This document shows positions 26,013 through 35,363 of a stretch of 64,000 bases of DNA, in pieces; the stretch's first letter is position 1; each line of letters opens with the position of its first letter. Below the pieces are notes generated by a model that saw only the letters and a list, made by a program, of their open reading frames with translations, did no database searches and was not told the DNA's origin. The stretch is from contig JBOEGH010000004.1 in the NCBI GenBank assembly GCA_050633325.1, positions 62,001 through 126,000 of the forward strand, in the 5' to 3' direction. Made by a program: the position numbers and the translations under genes. Source of the DNA: UBA1672 sp050633325. Its GTDB lineage: Bacteria > Pseudomonadota > Alphaproteobacteria > Micavibrionales > Micavibrionaceae.

Positions 26013-27236
26013 ATGTCGATTGACTATAACAACCATTTTAAAAACTGTGTGGATAGCGTTAAGTCCGAAGGACGATACCGTGTTTTTACGACGATGGAAC
26101 GTATCGCAGGTCGTTTCCCTTATGCAAATTACCATGATGAAAATGGTAATCATAAAGAGGTCGCAATATGGTGCAGTAATGACTATCTAGGTATGGGACA
26201 ACACCCTAAGGTAATTGCCGCTTCTAAAGCAGCTATTGATGCATCAGGTGTTGGTGCCGGTGGTACTCGTAATATATCCGGAACAACATTCTATCATGTG
26301 CAACTAGAAAAATCTGTTGCTGACCTTCATCAAAAAGAAGCAGGTCTTGTTTTCTCTTCTGGCTATGTAGCAAATGAGGGGGCTCTTGGTACTTTAGGAA
26401 AACTGCTTCCTGATTGTGTTATGTTTTCTGATGAGATGAATCACGCTTCTATGATACATGGCATCAAGGAGAGTAAATGTGAAAAGCATATATTCCGTCA
26501 CAACGATATTGAGCATTTAGAAGAGTTACTTAAATCTGTTGATATTGACCGCCCTAAAATTATTGCCTTTGAATCCGTATATTCTATGGATGGTGATATT
26601 GCACCTATTAAGGAAATATTGGATCTTGCTGATAAATACAACGCTTTGACTTATTTGGATGAGGTACATGGCGTGGGTCTTTATGGTCCTCGTGGTGGCG
26701 GTGTTGCAGAAGAGCGCGGACTGATGGATCGTGTTGATATAATTGAGGGAACTTTTGGTAAAGCTTACGGATCAATGGGTGGCTTTATTACAGGAAGTGC
26801 TTCTATTATTGATGCCATACGCAGTTATTCATCGGTATTTATATTTACAACTAGTCTTCCTCCATCTGTTTTGGCGGCGGCGCATGCGGCGGTTGAGCAT
26901 TTGAAGGTTTCTGATGTGGAACGTATTAAACAACGCAAGAACGTTGCCTTGTTTAAGGACATGCTTGAGAAAGCTTCCTTGCCGTTTCTACGTGGTGAAA
27001 GCCATATTGTACCACTTATTGTTGGTGAGCCAACCTGTTGTAAAGAGGTTAGTGATCTTTTGATTAATGAGTATGATATATATGTGCAACCAATTAACTA
27101 CCCGACTGTTCCAAAAGGGACAGAGCGTTTACGCTTGACGGCTACTGCGGCTCACTCGGAAGAGGATGTGGTGTTCATGGTTAACACATTGCAAGATATG
27201 TGGGAAAACAATCACGCTCTACGTGCTGTAGCATAA
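26013..27236 (+). CDS. hemA: 5-Aminolevulinate synthase
   Basis: Condenses glycine with succinyl-CoA to 5-aminolevulinate, the first step of heme synthesis by the C4 route, which is characteristic of alphaproteobacteria. It has 407 residues. The PLP lysine is K250 in TFGKAYGSMGG, in line with the known active-site lysine of the Rhodobacter enzyme. DEVHGVGLYGPRGGG, which binds the cofactor, is intact. I chose ATG 26013, which follows AGG and starts MSIDYNNHF, over an upstream start that adds 14 basic residues. Confidence 0.97.
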   Translation: MSIDYNNHFKNCVDSVKSEGRYRVFTTMERIAGRFPYANYHDENGNHKEVAIWCSNDYLGMGQHPKVIAASKAAIDASGVGAGGTRNISGTTFYHVQLEKSVADLHQKEAGLVFSSGYVANEGALGTLGKLLPDCVMFSDEMNHASMIHGIKESKCEKHIFRHNDIEHLEELLKSVDIDRPKIIAFESVYSMDGDIAPIKEILDLADKYNALTYLDEVHGVGLYGPRGGGVAEERGLMDRVDIIEGTFGKAYGSMGGFITGSASIIDAIRSYSSVFIFTTSLPPSVLAAAHAAVEHLKVSDVERIKQRKNVALFKDMLEKASLPFLRGESHIVPLIVGEPTCCKEVSDLLINEYDIYVQPINYPTVPKGTERLRLTATAAHSEEDVVFMVNTLQDMWENNHALRAVA

Positions 27237-27260
27237 TTATATAAATTAGATTGTTGTTAG

Positions 27261-27437
27261 TTATGCGGATAAATTAAGATTTGATCCGCGTGACTGGTTT
27301 ATTGGTGCGGAGCGCGCGCTGTCTTCAAGAATTTGAGCTACCGCCTGACTTTGCTCGGCATTATGTTTTATCATTGATAATGATACATTTTGACGGTCTA
27401 AAGCTGCGTTTGCTGCAATTGCTGCTGGTAATTCCAT
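27261..27437 (-). CDS. YjfB-like mini protein, 58 residues
   Basis: A short gene, too small for many gene finders, starting at the ATG complementary to 27435-27437 with AAGGA 8 bases upstream and ending in TAA at 27261. The product has a helical ELPAAIAANAALDRQNVSLSM start and a GSNLNLSA end. This pattern resembles the YjfB putative motility family: an Ala-rich helix, a VSLSMIK-like middle and a G-x-x-(L/I)-N-x-x-A end. It fills most of the 340-bp space between hemA and the next plus-strand gene. Family assignment is by eye. Confidence 0.55.
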   Translation of the reverse strand: MELPAAIAANAALDRQNVSLSMIKHNAEQSQAVAQILEDSARSAPINQSRGSNLNLSA

Positions 27438-27600
27438 AGTTACGAATCCTTCTATCTTCTTATATATTATCTCATTACCGTATTTATTTCAAAATTATTA
27501 TTTATGAGGACGGTTTTGCTTCGTCTATTGTTAGATTATGCGACTCATTATACCATAATTCGATAATAAATTTATTTACATGCTTTGTATGGGGGCTTTT

Positions 27601-28032
27601 ATGGAGTGCAAAAGTATTATCATGAATCATACTGTTCCTCCTAGTCTGGAAGATTTGGAGACTATGGCTAACGGGGTTTTACCGAGTATGCCTGAGGAAC
27701 TTTTGGGTCATTGTGAAGGTTTGGTTGTCGTGCTAGAGGATATCGTTGATGAGGCGATGTTAGTTGATCTTAATATCGAAGACCCTTTTGAGCTGTTGGC
27801 TTTGTATAAAAATGGCAAAGAGATATCCCCGGGTATTGTGCGTAAAGTTGCTAATGATGATGATGTATTGGTTTTGTACAGACGCGCGTTGTTGGATGTT
27901 TGGTGTGAAACAGAAGAAGATTTACAATCCATTATTAGGCAAGTAATGATCGAAGAAATGGGTAGGTATTTTGAGTTTTCTGATAATGATGTTCAAGACA
28001 TGACTGAGCAAGATTATCGTGGAGTGTTATAA
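27601..28032 (+). CDS. Zincin-like (PF06262-type) protein lacking the HExxH motif
   Basis: About 143 residues. The layout follows the small single-domain zinicin-like metallopeptidase family: MANGVLPSMPEELL, a hydrophobic LVVVLED strand, ELLALYKNGKEI, VLYRRALLDVWC and a final helix. The helix should read HExGHHFG but reads EEMGRYFE (118-125), so both histidines of HExxH are gone. The domain cannot bind zinc in the usual way. GGGGG 5-9 bases upstream supports ATG 27601; ATGs at 27580 and 27622 are also in frame. Confidence 0.7.
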   Translation: MECKSIIMNHTVPPSLEDLETMANGVLPSMPEELLGHCEGLVVVLEDIVDEAMLVDLNIEDPFELLALYKNGKEISPGIVRKVANDDDVLVLYRRALLDVWCETEEDLQSIIRQVMIEEMGRYFEFSDNDVQDMTEQDYRGVL

Positions 28033-28048
28033 ATAAAAATTCAAAACT

Positions 28049-29488
28049 ATGCAGATGCTTTTCCAATATGTTAAGGTGGTGTGTAAAGTTTATATTTTGG
28101 TTTGGAAAATTAATTTGTCTGTTTTTCTACGTATTTTGTGTGTTTCTGTATGTGCTGTTATTTTGGTTCAGCAAGATGTTCGCGCGGCCGACGTACCCTT
28201 AACGTTTGAGGAAACTTTCGGTGTTGGCGGTGATGAACGCAATACATGTGATCCTGAGTTTTGGGATGTCCTTAAAGATAGGGCATGGATGGAGGCTCAA
28301 AGGGAGTTAACTCAAAACCAAAATTTGATACCGCGACCTGATAGTGTTTTGGAGATGACGTGCTTTGATTCGTTCTTAGATGAGTTGGGATCGCACGCAG
28401 ATAGTAATTTTCCCAGTAATCCGAGATGGTCTGAGGGTGGTTTTAGTGGCATTATAATTGACGGTATTCTAAGTGTCGATCAATCAGCGCTGAACGCTGA
28501 ACCTTTGTTGCCTGCTCCTGCCGGAACTCCTACTGCTTTATTTCATGGTGGTACTGGGTCAAGTGGTTTGATTATGACTGCTGTGTTAGAGGTTCTTGTC
28601 TTGGATCAACTTGTTAGTGGTGTAACTTCCGTTGGGGATGCTCAAGACGTTATTAGTAACCCATTGATGGCGGCATGTGTTAGTGAAGGAAAGCAATATT
28701 ATCTTGAGGAAAATTTTCCAGACCGTATGCTTGGCGGTCGTGCGATAGGGGTTACGCCACCATCTCAACCCTCACCACCACTTTCTCATCCGACTGGTGT
28801 TCCATGGTCGCAGATAGTTGCAGGTAACTATGATGGTAATGTCCGCGATAGTGGTAATTACAACGGTTGTAGTAAGATGAATGATTTGTGGAACAGAACC
28901 AAATGTTATGATTTTGCAACCGAATCACATAGAAGTGTGACCTTATCTGATACATCTACACCCATTGAGGAACCACCATTCCCGGCGGCTACTTCTCATC
29001 CAGGGGGAGAGCATGATGGATTTTATACTCTTGAAACCTACCAAACTATGGCTGCTTCTAATGATGATTACAGAACCAGAAGTCAAGAGTGTGCCATACC
29101 TACAACAGATGGTGAGCCTGATTGGCCAAGTACCAGTGAATTTGCTTGTGATGTTGTTGCTCACGGTATTCCTTCCGGTACGACATTAACCAGTTTGGCA
29201 ACTATTGTTACGGCGTTGGCAAATAATAACCCGACATGGAGTAGTGCTCATACTGGTGCTAACCCTCCGCCTAATTCAACACCGGCAACATCAAATGGTG
29301 GTGTAGATGAATATCTTCACTATTTAGATCTGCGTGATAGTTCAAGTTGCAGCACGTTAACGCCAATAAAAACGGGTTATATAGTTAAGCTACCTGGTGG
29401 TACGCAATATATTGATGCTGTTTGTCCGGCTCCTGGGTGTTATTTTGATCCACCTTCCACTTTGACCGGTAACGGGAGCTGTAACTAA
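28049..29488 (+). CDS. Unknown cysteine-rich secreted protein
   Basis: Up to 479 residues. A long hydrophobic leader ends at VRA-ADV near residue 47, so the true start may lie internally; no good ribosome-binding site precedes the ATG at 28049. The mature part has about a dozen cysteines (NTCDP, MTCFD, NGCSKM, TKCYD, SQECA, FACDV, SSCST, VCPAPGCYF, GSCN), pointing to a disulfide-rich periplasmic or extracellular protein, with Pro/Ser/Thr-rich linkers. No family recognised. It begins 16 bp after the zincin-like gene and ends at a terminator. Confidence 0.7.
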   Translation: MQMLFQYVKVVCKVYILVWKINLSVFLRILCVSVCAVILVQQDVRAADVPLTFEETFGVGGDERNTCDPEFWDVLKDRAWMEAQRELTQNQNLIPRPDSVLEMTCFDSFLDELGSHADSNFPSNPRWSEGGFSGIIIDGILSVDQSALNAEPLLPAPAGTPTALFHGGTGSSGLIMTAVLEVLVLDQLVSGVTSVGDAQDVISNPLMAACVSEGKQYYLEENFPDRMLGGRAIGVTPPSQPSPPLSHPTGVPWSQIVAGNYDGNVRDSGNYNGCSKMNDLWNRTKCYDFATESHRSVTLSDTSTPIEEPPFPAATSHPGGEHDGFYTLETYQTMAASNDDYRTRSQECAIPTTDGEPDWPSTSEFACDVVAHGIPSGTTLTSLATIVTALANNNPTWSSAHTGANPPPNSTPATSNGGVDEYLHYLDLRDSSSCSTLTPIKTGYIVKLPGGTQYIDAVCPAPGCYFDPPSTLTGNGSCN

Positions 29489-29513
29489 GATAATATTTAT
29501 TTATCTTAGTTTT
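29483..29513 (+). terminator. Terminator after the cysteine-rich secreted protein gene
   Basis: AACTAAGATAA (29483-29493) and TTATCTTAGTT (29501-29511) form a perfect 11-bp stem that overlaps the stop codon, followed by a short T run. The stem is AT-rich, so efficiency is uncertain. Confidence 0.6.
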
Positions 29514-29533
29514 ATGCCGTTTATATAATCTTC

Positions 29534-31486
29534 TTATAATAGAGATTTGTTCATGAAATCTGACATTCTGCGTGTGAATGCAGCGATATCATCAACTGGT
29601 TGACCTTGAATGATCTTTGCTTGATCTAGTAAAAGATACGCCGCATCTGATACATCTTCACCTTTTTCAAGTGACTTTGCCAACGACTTAACCAGATCAT
29701 GTTTGGTGTTGATTTCCAGAACAGGTTTTGTATCCGCATTGTATTTTTGATTTATTTTTAACACTTGCTCCATATGCATATCAACACCTTCATCAGGGGC
29801 GACTAAACAAACAACGGAATTCGTTAATCGTTTTGATGGCCTTACATTATGTACATGTTGTTGCAGTATGTTTTGTAGTTGAGTTATTAGGGCGCTAGTC
29901 TCTGCCTTTTGCTCTTCTGTATTTTCAGTTGATTGATCTTCTTCGCTATCATTGTTTTCTGCTTCACCAATTTTTTCAAGGTTAATATCACCTTTGGTTA
30001 TGGATTTGAATTTTTTGCCCTGATAGTCCAAAACAACTTGTAACCAAAAGTCGTCAATTGTATCTGTGAAGTATAGAACCTCAATTCCTTTGGCTTTAAA
30101 TCCTTCTGCTTGCGGGCTGTTTTTGATACTTTTTAGTGATTCTCCGCTTATATAGTAGATTTCTTCTTGGCCTTCTTTCATGCGCGATACGTAATCTTCT
30201 AGTGTTACAAAAGTTTCACCATCATCGTGTGTGGAATAAAATCTGCATACTTTTAACAGTGCCTCACGATGGGATTGTGCATCGTATAAACCTTCTTTTA
30301 GGGCAGGGCCGAATTGCCCCCAAAACATGGCAAATGCCGGCGGATCGTTTCTGGATAATTTATCCAAATCGCCCAATATACGACGAGCAACAGCATTCTT
30401 TATTTTTTCAATTGTAAGATTGTATTGCAGTGTTTCGCGACTAATATTTAGCGGTAGATCTTCGCTATCTATTACGCCACGCATGAAACGTAACCACGGA
30501 TACATTAGGCTGTCCATTTCATCGGTTATGAACACACGACGAATGTATAATTTAACAGAGTTCTTGCGACCAGGATCGAATAAATCCCAAGGCTTTTGCA
30601 TTGGAATATAAAGTAGGGATGAGAACTCTATTGCTCCTTCTACACTCCAATGGGATGTCATAAGTGGTTGATCAGATGTGTTTGAAATATGATTGTAAAA
30701 ATCATTATATTCTTTATCTGTAATATCATCCTTTGAGCGCATCCAAAGTGCAGATGCACTGTTTATTGCGACGGCATCTTTGTCTTTTGCCACCTCTGAG
30801 GGGGCGCCTAAGAAAATAGGGACACTAATGTGATCTGAATATTCTTTTACAGTGTATTCAATTTTTTGATCCAAAAGGAATTCACAGGCTTCATCTTTTA
30901 TATCAAGAGTTATTGCTGTACCTCTTTGACCATCAAGGCGTGCTGATTCTATTTCGTTTGCTTCGCGTATTAGGTAGCCTGTTTTTCCATCTGATTCCCA
31001 TGTTAATATATTATCGCTTCCGGCCTTTCTGCTTACTACCTGTATTTTGTGCGCAACCATATAGCCGGCATAAAAACCAACGCCGAATTGCCCGATAAGT
31101 TTTAGTTTATCTTTATCTTCACCTGCATTTTTCATTTGCTCTGTTAAGGCGGCTGTACCAGATTTTGCAATTGTTCCCAAGTTTTCACTTAGCTCATTTT
31201 TATCCATGCCGATACCGTTATCAACAATTGTAACGGTGCGTGTGGTTGTGTCCTTGTAAACACAGATGCGGAAGTTTGGGTTATCTTGAATTAGATCAGG
31301 TTCTGTAATAGAATCATAACGAAGTCTATCGCATGCATCTGCTGCGTTTGAGATTAGCTCGCGCATAAACACATCTTGGTTTGTGTATAGAGCATGTGCC
31401 ACGATGTCTAAAAGTCTGGATACATCTGCGCTGAAATCCTGTTGGTTATGGTTTTCTTCTTCTATATGTTTTTCTTGTGCGCTCAT
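29534..31486 (-). CDS. htpG: Chaperone HtpG (Hsp90)
   Basis: ATP-dependent Hsp90 chaperone of the cytoplasm, 650 residues. The N-terminal GHKL ATPase domain has ELISNAADACDRLRY, DNGIGMDKNEL and GQFGVGFYAGYMVA; the middle domain has the catalytic-loop region around NLPLNISRETLQYN; the C-terminal dimer domain is complete. An acidic insert (about residues 500-525) interrupts the junction before the C-terminal domain. GGAG lies about 10 bases before the ATG. It is transcribed alone. Confidence 0.97.
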   Translation of the reverse strand: MSAQEKHIEEENHNQQDFSADVSRLLDIVAHALYTNQDVFMRELISNAADACDRLRYDSITEPDLIQDNPNFRICVYKDTTTRTVTIVDNGIGMDKNELSENLGTIAKSGTAALTEQMKNAGEDKDKLKLIGQFGVGFYAGYMVAHKIQVVSRKAGSDNILTWESDGKTGYLIREANEIESARLDGQRGTAITLDIKDEACEFLLDQKIEYTVKEYSDHISVPIFLGAPSEVAKDKDAVAINSASALWMRSKDDITDKEYNDFYNHISNTSDQPLMTSHWSVEGAIEFSSLLYIPMQKPWDLFDPGRKNSVKLYIRRVFITDEMDSLMYPWLRFMRGVIDSEDLPLNISRETLQYNLTIEKIKNAVARRILGDLDKLSRNDPPAFAMFWGQFGPALKEGLYDAQSHREALLKVCRFYSTHDDGETFVTLEDYVSRMKEGQEEIYYISGESLKSIKNSPQAEGFKAKGIEVLYFTDTIDDFWLQVVLDYQGKKFKSITKGDINLEKIGEAENNDSEEDQSTENTEEQKAETSALITQLQNILQQHVHNVRPSKRLTNSVVCLVAPDEGVDMHMEQVLKINQKYNADTKPVLEINTKHDLVKSLAKSLEKGEDVSDAAYLLLDQAKIIQGQPVDDIAAFTRRMSDFMNKSLL

Positions 31487-31550
31487 TATAATATAACTCC
31501 AAAACTAATAATAATTATGCGATTATTTATGAATGTAAAAATATGAATAA

Positions 31551-32147
31551 TCAAGGGTAGAGGCGTTGATAGTTCCAATTTCCTTGTTTGTTTTTTGTGT
31601 ATTGGATGCGGTCATGTAATCTGTCCGGATTATCCCACCAGAATTCTATTTTATTTGGAATCAAACGGTATCCTATCCAGTAATCAGGGCGCGGTACGTT
31701 TGACTTATCCGGATATTCAATTCGAAGTTCTTCAATTCTGTTTTCCAGATATGCACGGCTTTCCAGTGGTCTGGATTGTTGTGATGCCCAAGCACCAATC
31801 TGTCGTTCATAGGGACGGTTGGCGAAGTAATCATCTGCTTCTTTTTGTGTTACTATTTCTACTGATCCTTCTGCCCTTATTTGCTTTCGAAGTGACTTCC
31901 AGTGAAAGCATATTGCAGCCCTTGGGTTTTCGCTTAAGTCATTGCCTTTGTGGCTATCTTTGTTTGTATGAAATTTAAACCCGTAACTATCAACTTGTTT
32001 TAATAACACCATTCTTACTGAGGGATTACCGGATTTATCGCATGTTGCCAAAGACATTGCGTCAGGGTCGTTTATCTCATTTTTTTGTGCATCTTCTCTC
32101 CAAGATTTAAAATACTCAATTGGGTCTTTTGGAGGATTTATAGTCAT
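31551..32147 (-). CDS. pdxH: Pyridoxamine 5'-phosphate oxidase
   Basis: FMN enzyme that oxidises pyridoxine or pyridoxamine 5'-phosphate to pyridoxal 5'-phosphate, the cofactor used by HemA here. It has 198 residues. FMN-binding segments SVRMVLLKQ and FHTNKDSHKG, the RPYERQIGAWASQQS region and the C-terminal FWWDNPDRLHDRIQY with the active-site arginine and histidine are present. The sequence is slightly short but complete. It is divergent from the lipoprotein gene at 32256. Confidence 0.96.
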   Translation of the reverse strand: MTINPPKDPIEYFKSWREDAQKNEINDPDAMSLATCDKSGNPSVRMVLLKQVDSYGFKFHTNKDSHKGNDLSENPRAAICFHWKSLRKQIRAEGSVEIVTQKEADDYFANRPYERQIGAWASQQSRPLESRAYLENRIEELRIEYPDKSNVPRPDYWIGYRLIPNKIEFWWDNPDRLHDRIQYTKNKQGNWNYQRLYP

Positions 32148-32255
32148 TTTGATACCTTGTATTTTTAATTTTATATTCTCTATGCATTTTTTTTATAAAT
32201 GGATATACTGCCAAATTCAAATAACTTGTTAACTCAGAAATGAAAGTAGACGCGT

Positions 32256-32735
32256 ATGAAAAATTTAGCACTTTTAATGATGGTTGCTTCCACGCTTGGA
32301 TTGAGTGCGTGTGAATCCTATCAAGGCGCAGGGAATAAACAATTAATCGGTGCCGGTAGTGGTGCAATTATTGGTGGCCTTTTAGGTTCAAAAGTCGGTG
32401 GCGGTAGTGGTCAACTATGGGCGACTGGTGCTGGGGTTTTGCTTGGTACGTTGGTAGGAAGTGAGATAGGTAAGTCTTTAGATAGCGCAGATAAGCAATA
32501 TATGTCACAAGCAACTTATGAAGCGCAAAGTGCACCTGTTGGTGAAACTGTTTCTTGGAATAACCCGGAAAGCGGTAATTCAGGTGAGGTTGTCGCGACC
32601 AAGGATGGCGTTAGTGAAAGCGGCAAATATTGTCGTGAGTACCAACAAACAATATTTGTTGGTGGTCGTGAAGAATCCGCATATGGCACAGCGTGTCAGC
32701 AGCCTGATGGAAGTTGGCAGATCGTTAATCAGTAA
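32256..32735 (+). CDS. 17-kDa surface-antigen-type glycine-zipper lipoprotein
   Basis: A 159-residue outer-membrane lipoprotein related by pattern to the rickettsial 17-kDa antigen family. The lipobox is LSAC with the lipidated cysteine at 19. Residues 27-70 are a glycine zipper (GAGSGAIIGGLLGSKVGGGSG and VLLGTLVGSEIGKSLD) that can insert into or lie along a membrane. The C-terminal domain has two cysteines in KYCREYQQT and GTACQQPDGSW, matching the family's end. A strong terminator follows. Confidence 0.9.
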   Translation: MKNLALLMMVASTLGLSACESYQGAGNKQLIGAGSGAIIGGLLGSKVGGGSGQLWATGAGVLLGTLVGSEIGKSLDSADKQYMSQATYEAQSAPVGETVSWNNPESGNSGEVVATKDGVSESGKYCREYQQTIFVGGREESAYGTACQQPDGSWQIVNQ

Positions 32736-32762
32736 TAGTATTGATCTGATTGTATAATATAT

Positions 32763-32801
32763 AACTGCGCTTAGAGCATTGGACTTTAAGCGCAGTTTTT
32801 G
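32763..32801 (+). terminator. Rho-independent terminator of the 17-kDa-type lipoprotein gene
   Basis: AACTGCGCTTA (32763-32773) and TAAGCGCAGTT (32787-32797) make a perfect 11-bp stem with a 13-base loop, followed by a T run. It stands 28 bp after the stop codon. Confidence 0.88.
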
Positions 32802-32830
32802 TATTCACATTAACAATATTAAGTGATTTG

Positions 32831-34318
32831 TTATTTTTTTATTGCATTCGGACTTATGAAGTCCGTGATATTAGAGGGCAATTTTTCCTGTTCTTCGATT
32901 TGCTTTTTCTCCTCTTCGGACACTTTCTGTTTGTATTTTTCTATGGCGCTTAATGCATGGTAAATAGATGAAAACTCATCATTTCTCTCGGCTATTTTGA
33001 TGATTTCTTTTATACCTTTATTTGTGTGATTGCGTCTGTATTCTAAAAGTGCAATAGAGAAACTCGCGAGTGTTTCCCAAGATATTGCGTCAACCTCTTT
33101 GATGAATATGTTTTTTGCATTTTTGTATAGATCATCCATGTCATCTTGTGATTTGTGTTGCTCAATATAATCTTGTGTTTGTATCAGGGCGCTGGAACAC
33201 CACCCCATCATGGATTCTTTTTCTAACGAGGCACTTTGCTTTTTAACTATTTCTTTAATGATGTCTTGGTTGTTATCTTTGTCAATTTGATTGATTACGT
33301 TATCAAGTAATCTTAAGCATTGTTTCTTGTGATTTCTTTCATTTGCCTCTTTGGTGGTGAATGGGTTGTAGTCTTGTGATGTCGGTATGATCTTCGGCTT
33401 AAGGTCCATTTTTTCAGATATCATATCCGCAATTGACTGTGCATATGTGTTTTCACTGGTGTAGATTGCCGCACCTAATATGCTTTTGGGATCGTGACCA
33501 AGCCAAGCCATTTCTTGTGTGGGGGTGGAGAATAGCTTCCATTGCGCAATTGACGATTCGTCGTAGGCTTTGCCCATTTCTTCGGCTATTTCCGCGGCCG
33601 CTAATGCTGTCTTTTTTCTTTTTTTGCATGCATCAATTTTGTTTTGAAAAACAAAGTCAAGCGTATCTAGGCACACAGGAAACGGGAAGTTTTCTGCGAT
33701 AAAGCCGGGGGTGGCGTTCAAGGTGTCATATATTCTTTGTTTTGATAGTATGTTTAGTGAATTTTCCCTGCCTAATAATGTTTGTATACTTGATGAGAAA
33801 ATATCAGCCTGTAAGTTGCGATGCTTCCACTCTGTCTGAGTTATTGTTGGCAATAAAATATTGTTTTCATTTTTATATGAGTAGACTTGATCATTATTGT
33901 CATTTTTTTGAGAGTTAATATAGTCATTGTAAAGTGATATTGCATGCCATGCTAAGTGAAAGGCATGGTTTCTTATATTATCTTCATTTTTGAAGCGCTC
34001 ATAGTTTATAAAGCATATGGAAAGGTAAGAGTTACTTTGGAAAAAACCAAGAAAACCCGGTTGTTTATCATATGATATTAATGAAAAACAAGATCTGCTG
34101 TTTCTGAGGATGTCGCTAAATTGCGGATCTTTAACGTGGTCAATTGCAAAATCCCCTGCAGGATGTTCCCTTATTTTGTCCAATTCTTCTGAGAATGCTT
34201 TCGGACGCCCACCTTCGGTATGAACAATAAAATTTATATACAGGTCAGGGTAGCTGCTTTGTACCTGCCTGCGTATAACATTACATATGTGTTTTGCTGT
34301 TTTGTAGTTAACGCTCAT
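32831..34318 (-). CDS. Unknown 495-residue cytosolic protein
   Basis: No signal peptide or membrane helix. The N-terminus begins MSVNYKTAKHICNVIRRQ and the first 120 residues are mixed alpha/beta. The rest is mainly helical and charged. An FHLAWHAISLYNDYI segment near residue 125 places two histidines three residues apart, but no metalloprotease motif is present. The C-terminus is a Lys/Glu-rich coiled segment. It is flanked by a terminator on one side and a 195-bp gap before fabI on the other, in which I see no gene. Function unknown. Confidence 0.75.
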   Translation of the reverse strand: MSVNYKTAKHICNVIRRQVQSSYPDLYINFIVHTEGGRPKAFSEELDKIREHPAGDFAIDHVKDPQFSDILRNSRSCFSLISYDKQPGFLGFFQSNSYLSICFINYERFKNEDNIRNHAFHLAWHAISLYNDYINSQKNDNNDQVYSYKNENNILLPTITQTEWKHRNLQADIFSSSIQTLLGRENSLNILSKQRIYDTLNATPGFIAENFPFPVCLDTLDFVFQNKIDACKKRKKTALAAAEIAEEMGKAYDESSIAQWKLFSTPTQEMAWLGHDPKSILGAAIYTSENTYAQSIADMISEKMDLKPKIIPTSQDYNPFTTKEANERNHKKQCLRLLDNVINQIDKDNNQDIIKEIVKKQSASLEKESMMGWCSSALIQTQDYIEQHKSQDDMDDLYKNAKNIFIKEVDAISWETLASFSIALLEYRRNHTNKGIKEIIKIAERNDEFSSIYHALSAIEKYKQKVSEEEKKQIEEQEKLPSNITDFISPNAIKK

Positions 34319-34513
34319 GTTGCTTTTGTCTGTAGTTTTTTAGAAATAGAAACGCAGATGGTCATTATTGTAGCAGAATTATATTTATACAATAAGGGGA
34401 GTAATTTTTTACATGTTATTTTTTTTAATATGGGTGCTTAATTCTGGACTGTAGGGGATAAATGTGTACGATATTAAATTGCTTACAGTTATAAATAATA
34501 AAGAAGTAGAATT

Positions 34514-35362
34514 ATGAAAAGTGACTTATTAAAAGGAAAACGTGGTCTTGTTATGGGTGTTGCTAATGAACGCTCAATTGCTTGGGGTATGGCCGAAGCG
34601 GCAGCAGAAAATGGTGCTGAACTGGCATTTACTTATCAAGGTGATGCGTTGTTGAAACGTGTAAAACCTCTGGCAGAGCGCGTAGGTTCTGATATTCTAT
34701 TACCTTGTGATGTCACAGATGAGGCAAGCATTGACGCTGCATTCTCTGAAATAGAGGAAAAATGGGGTAAGATTGATTTTGTTGTGCATGCAATTGCATT
34801 TTCTGACAAAAACGAATTGGACGGTCTTTACCTTAATACTTCGCGTGAAAACTTTATACGTACTATGGATATATCTGTTTATTCATTTACTGCTGTTGCG
34901 CAGCGCGCAGCACCGTTGATGGCAGATGGTGGTTCTCTTGTTACGCTTACATATTACGGGGCAGAGCAAGTTATGCCGCATTATAATGTTATGGGTGTTG
35001 CTAAAGCTGCGCTTGAGGCTTCTGTTAAATATTTGGCAGCAGATCTTGGTAAAGACAATATTCGTGTTAATGCAATATCGGCGGGTCCGATTAAAACATT
35101 GGCTGCAAGTGGTATTGGTGATTTCCGCTTTATTTTGAAATGGAATGAATTGAATGCGCCGCTTAAACGCAATGTTACCATTGGTGATGTCGGTCGTTCC
35201 GGATTGTTCTTATTATCTGATCTTGGCAGTGGTGTTACAGGTGAGACCCTTCATGTTGATAGTGGTTACCACACTGTTGGTATGCTGGCGGTTGATAGTG
35301 TTGCAGAAACGGCAGAACTTCTTGAGTCTATGGTTCCTAAGGATAAGGGTGAGGCGGCATAA
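34514..35362 (+). CDS. fabI: Enoyl-[acyl-carrier-protein] reductase FabI
   Basis: NADH-dependent reductase that completes each cycle of fatty-acid elongation. It has 282 residues. The N-terminal nucleotide-binding segment is GLVMGVANERSIAWGMAEAAAENGAEL, the FabI form of the short-chain dehydrogenase glycine motif. The active site is YYGAEQVMPHYNVMGVAKAAL, with the Tyr-x6-Lys pair. ARG-VNAISAGPIKTLAASGI is also typical. This is the triclosan/isoniazid target family. A broken small gene follows 1 bp after its stop. Confidence 0.97.
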   Translation: MKSDLLKGKRGLVMGVANERSIAWGMAEAAAENGAELAFTYQGDALLKRVKPLAERVGSDILLPCDVTDEASIDAAFSEIEEKWGKIDFVVHAIAFSDKNELDGLYLNTSRENFIRTMDISVYSFTAVAQRAAPLMADGGSLVTLTYYGAEQVMPHYNVMGVAKAALEASVKYLAADLGKDNIRVNAISAGPIKTLAASGIGDFRFILKWNELNAPLKRNVTIGDVGRSGLFLLSDLGSGVTGETLHVDSGYHTVGMLAVDSVAETAELLESMVPKDKGEAA

Positions 35363-35363
35363 A

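Noticed and set aside
34319..34513. Small RNA or gene in the gap before fabI
   Set aside because: AT-rich sequence without a convincing promoter, stem with T run, or frame with a ribosome-binding site.
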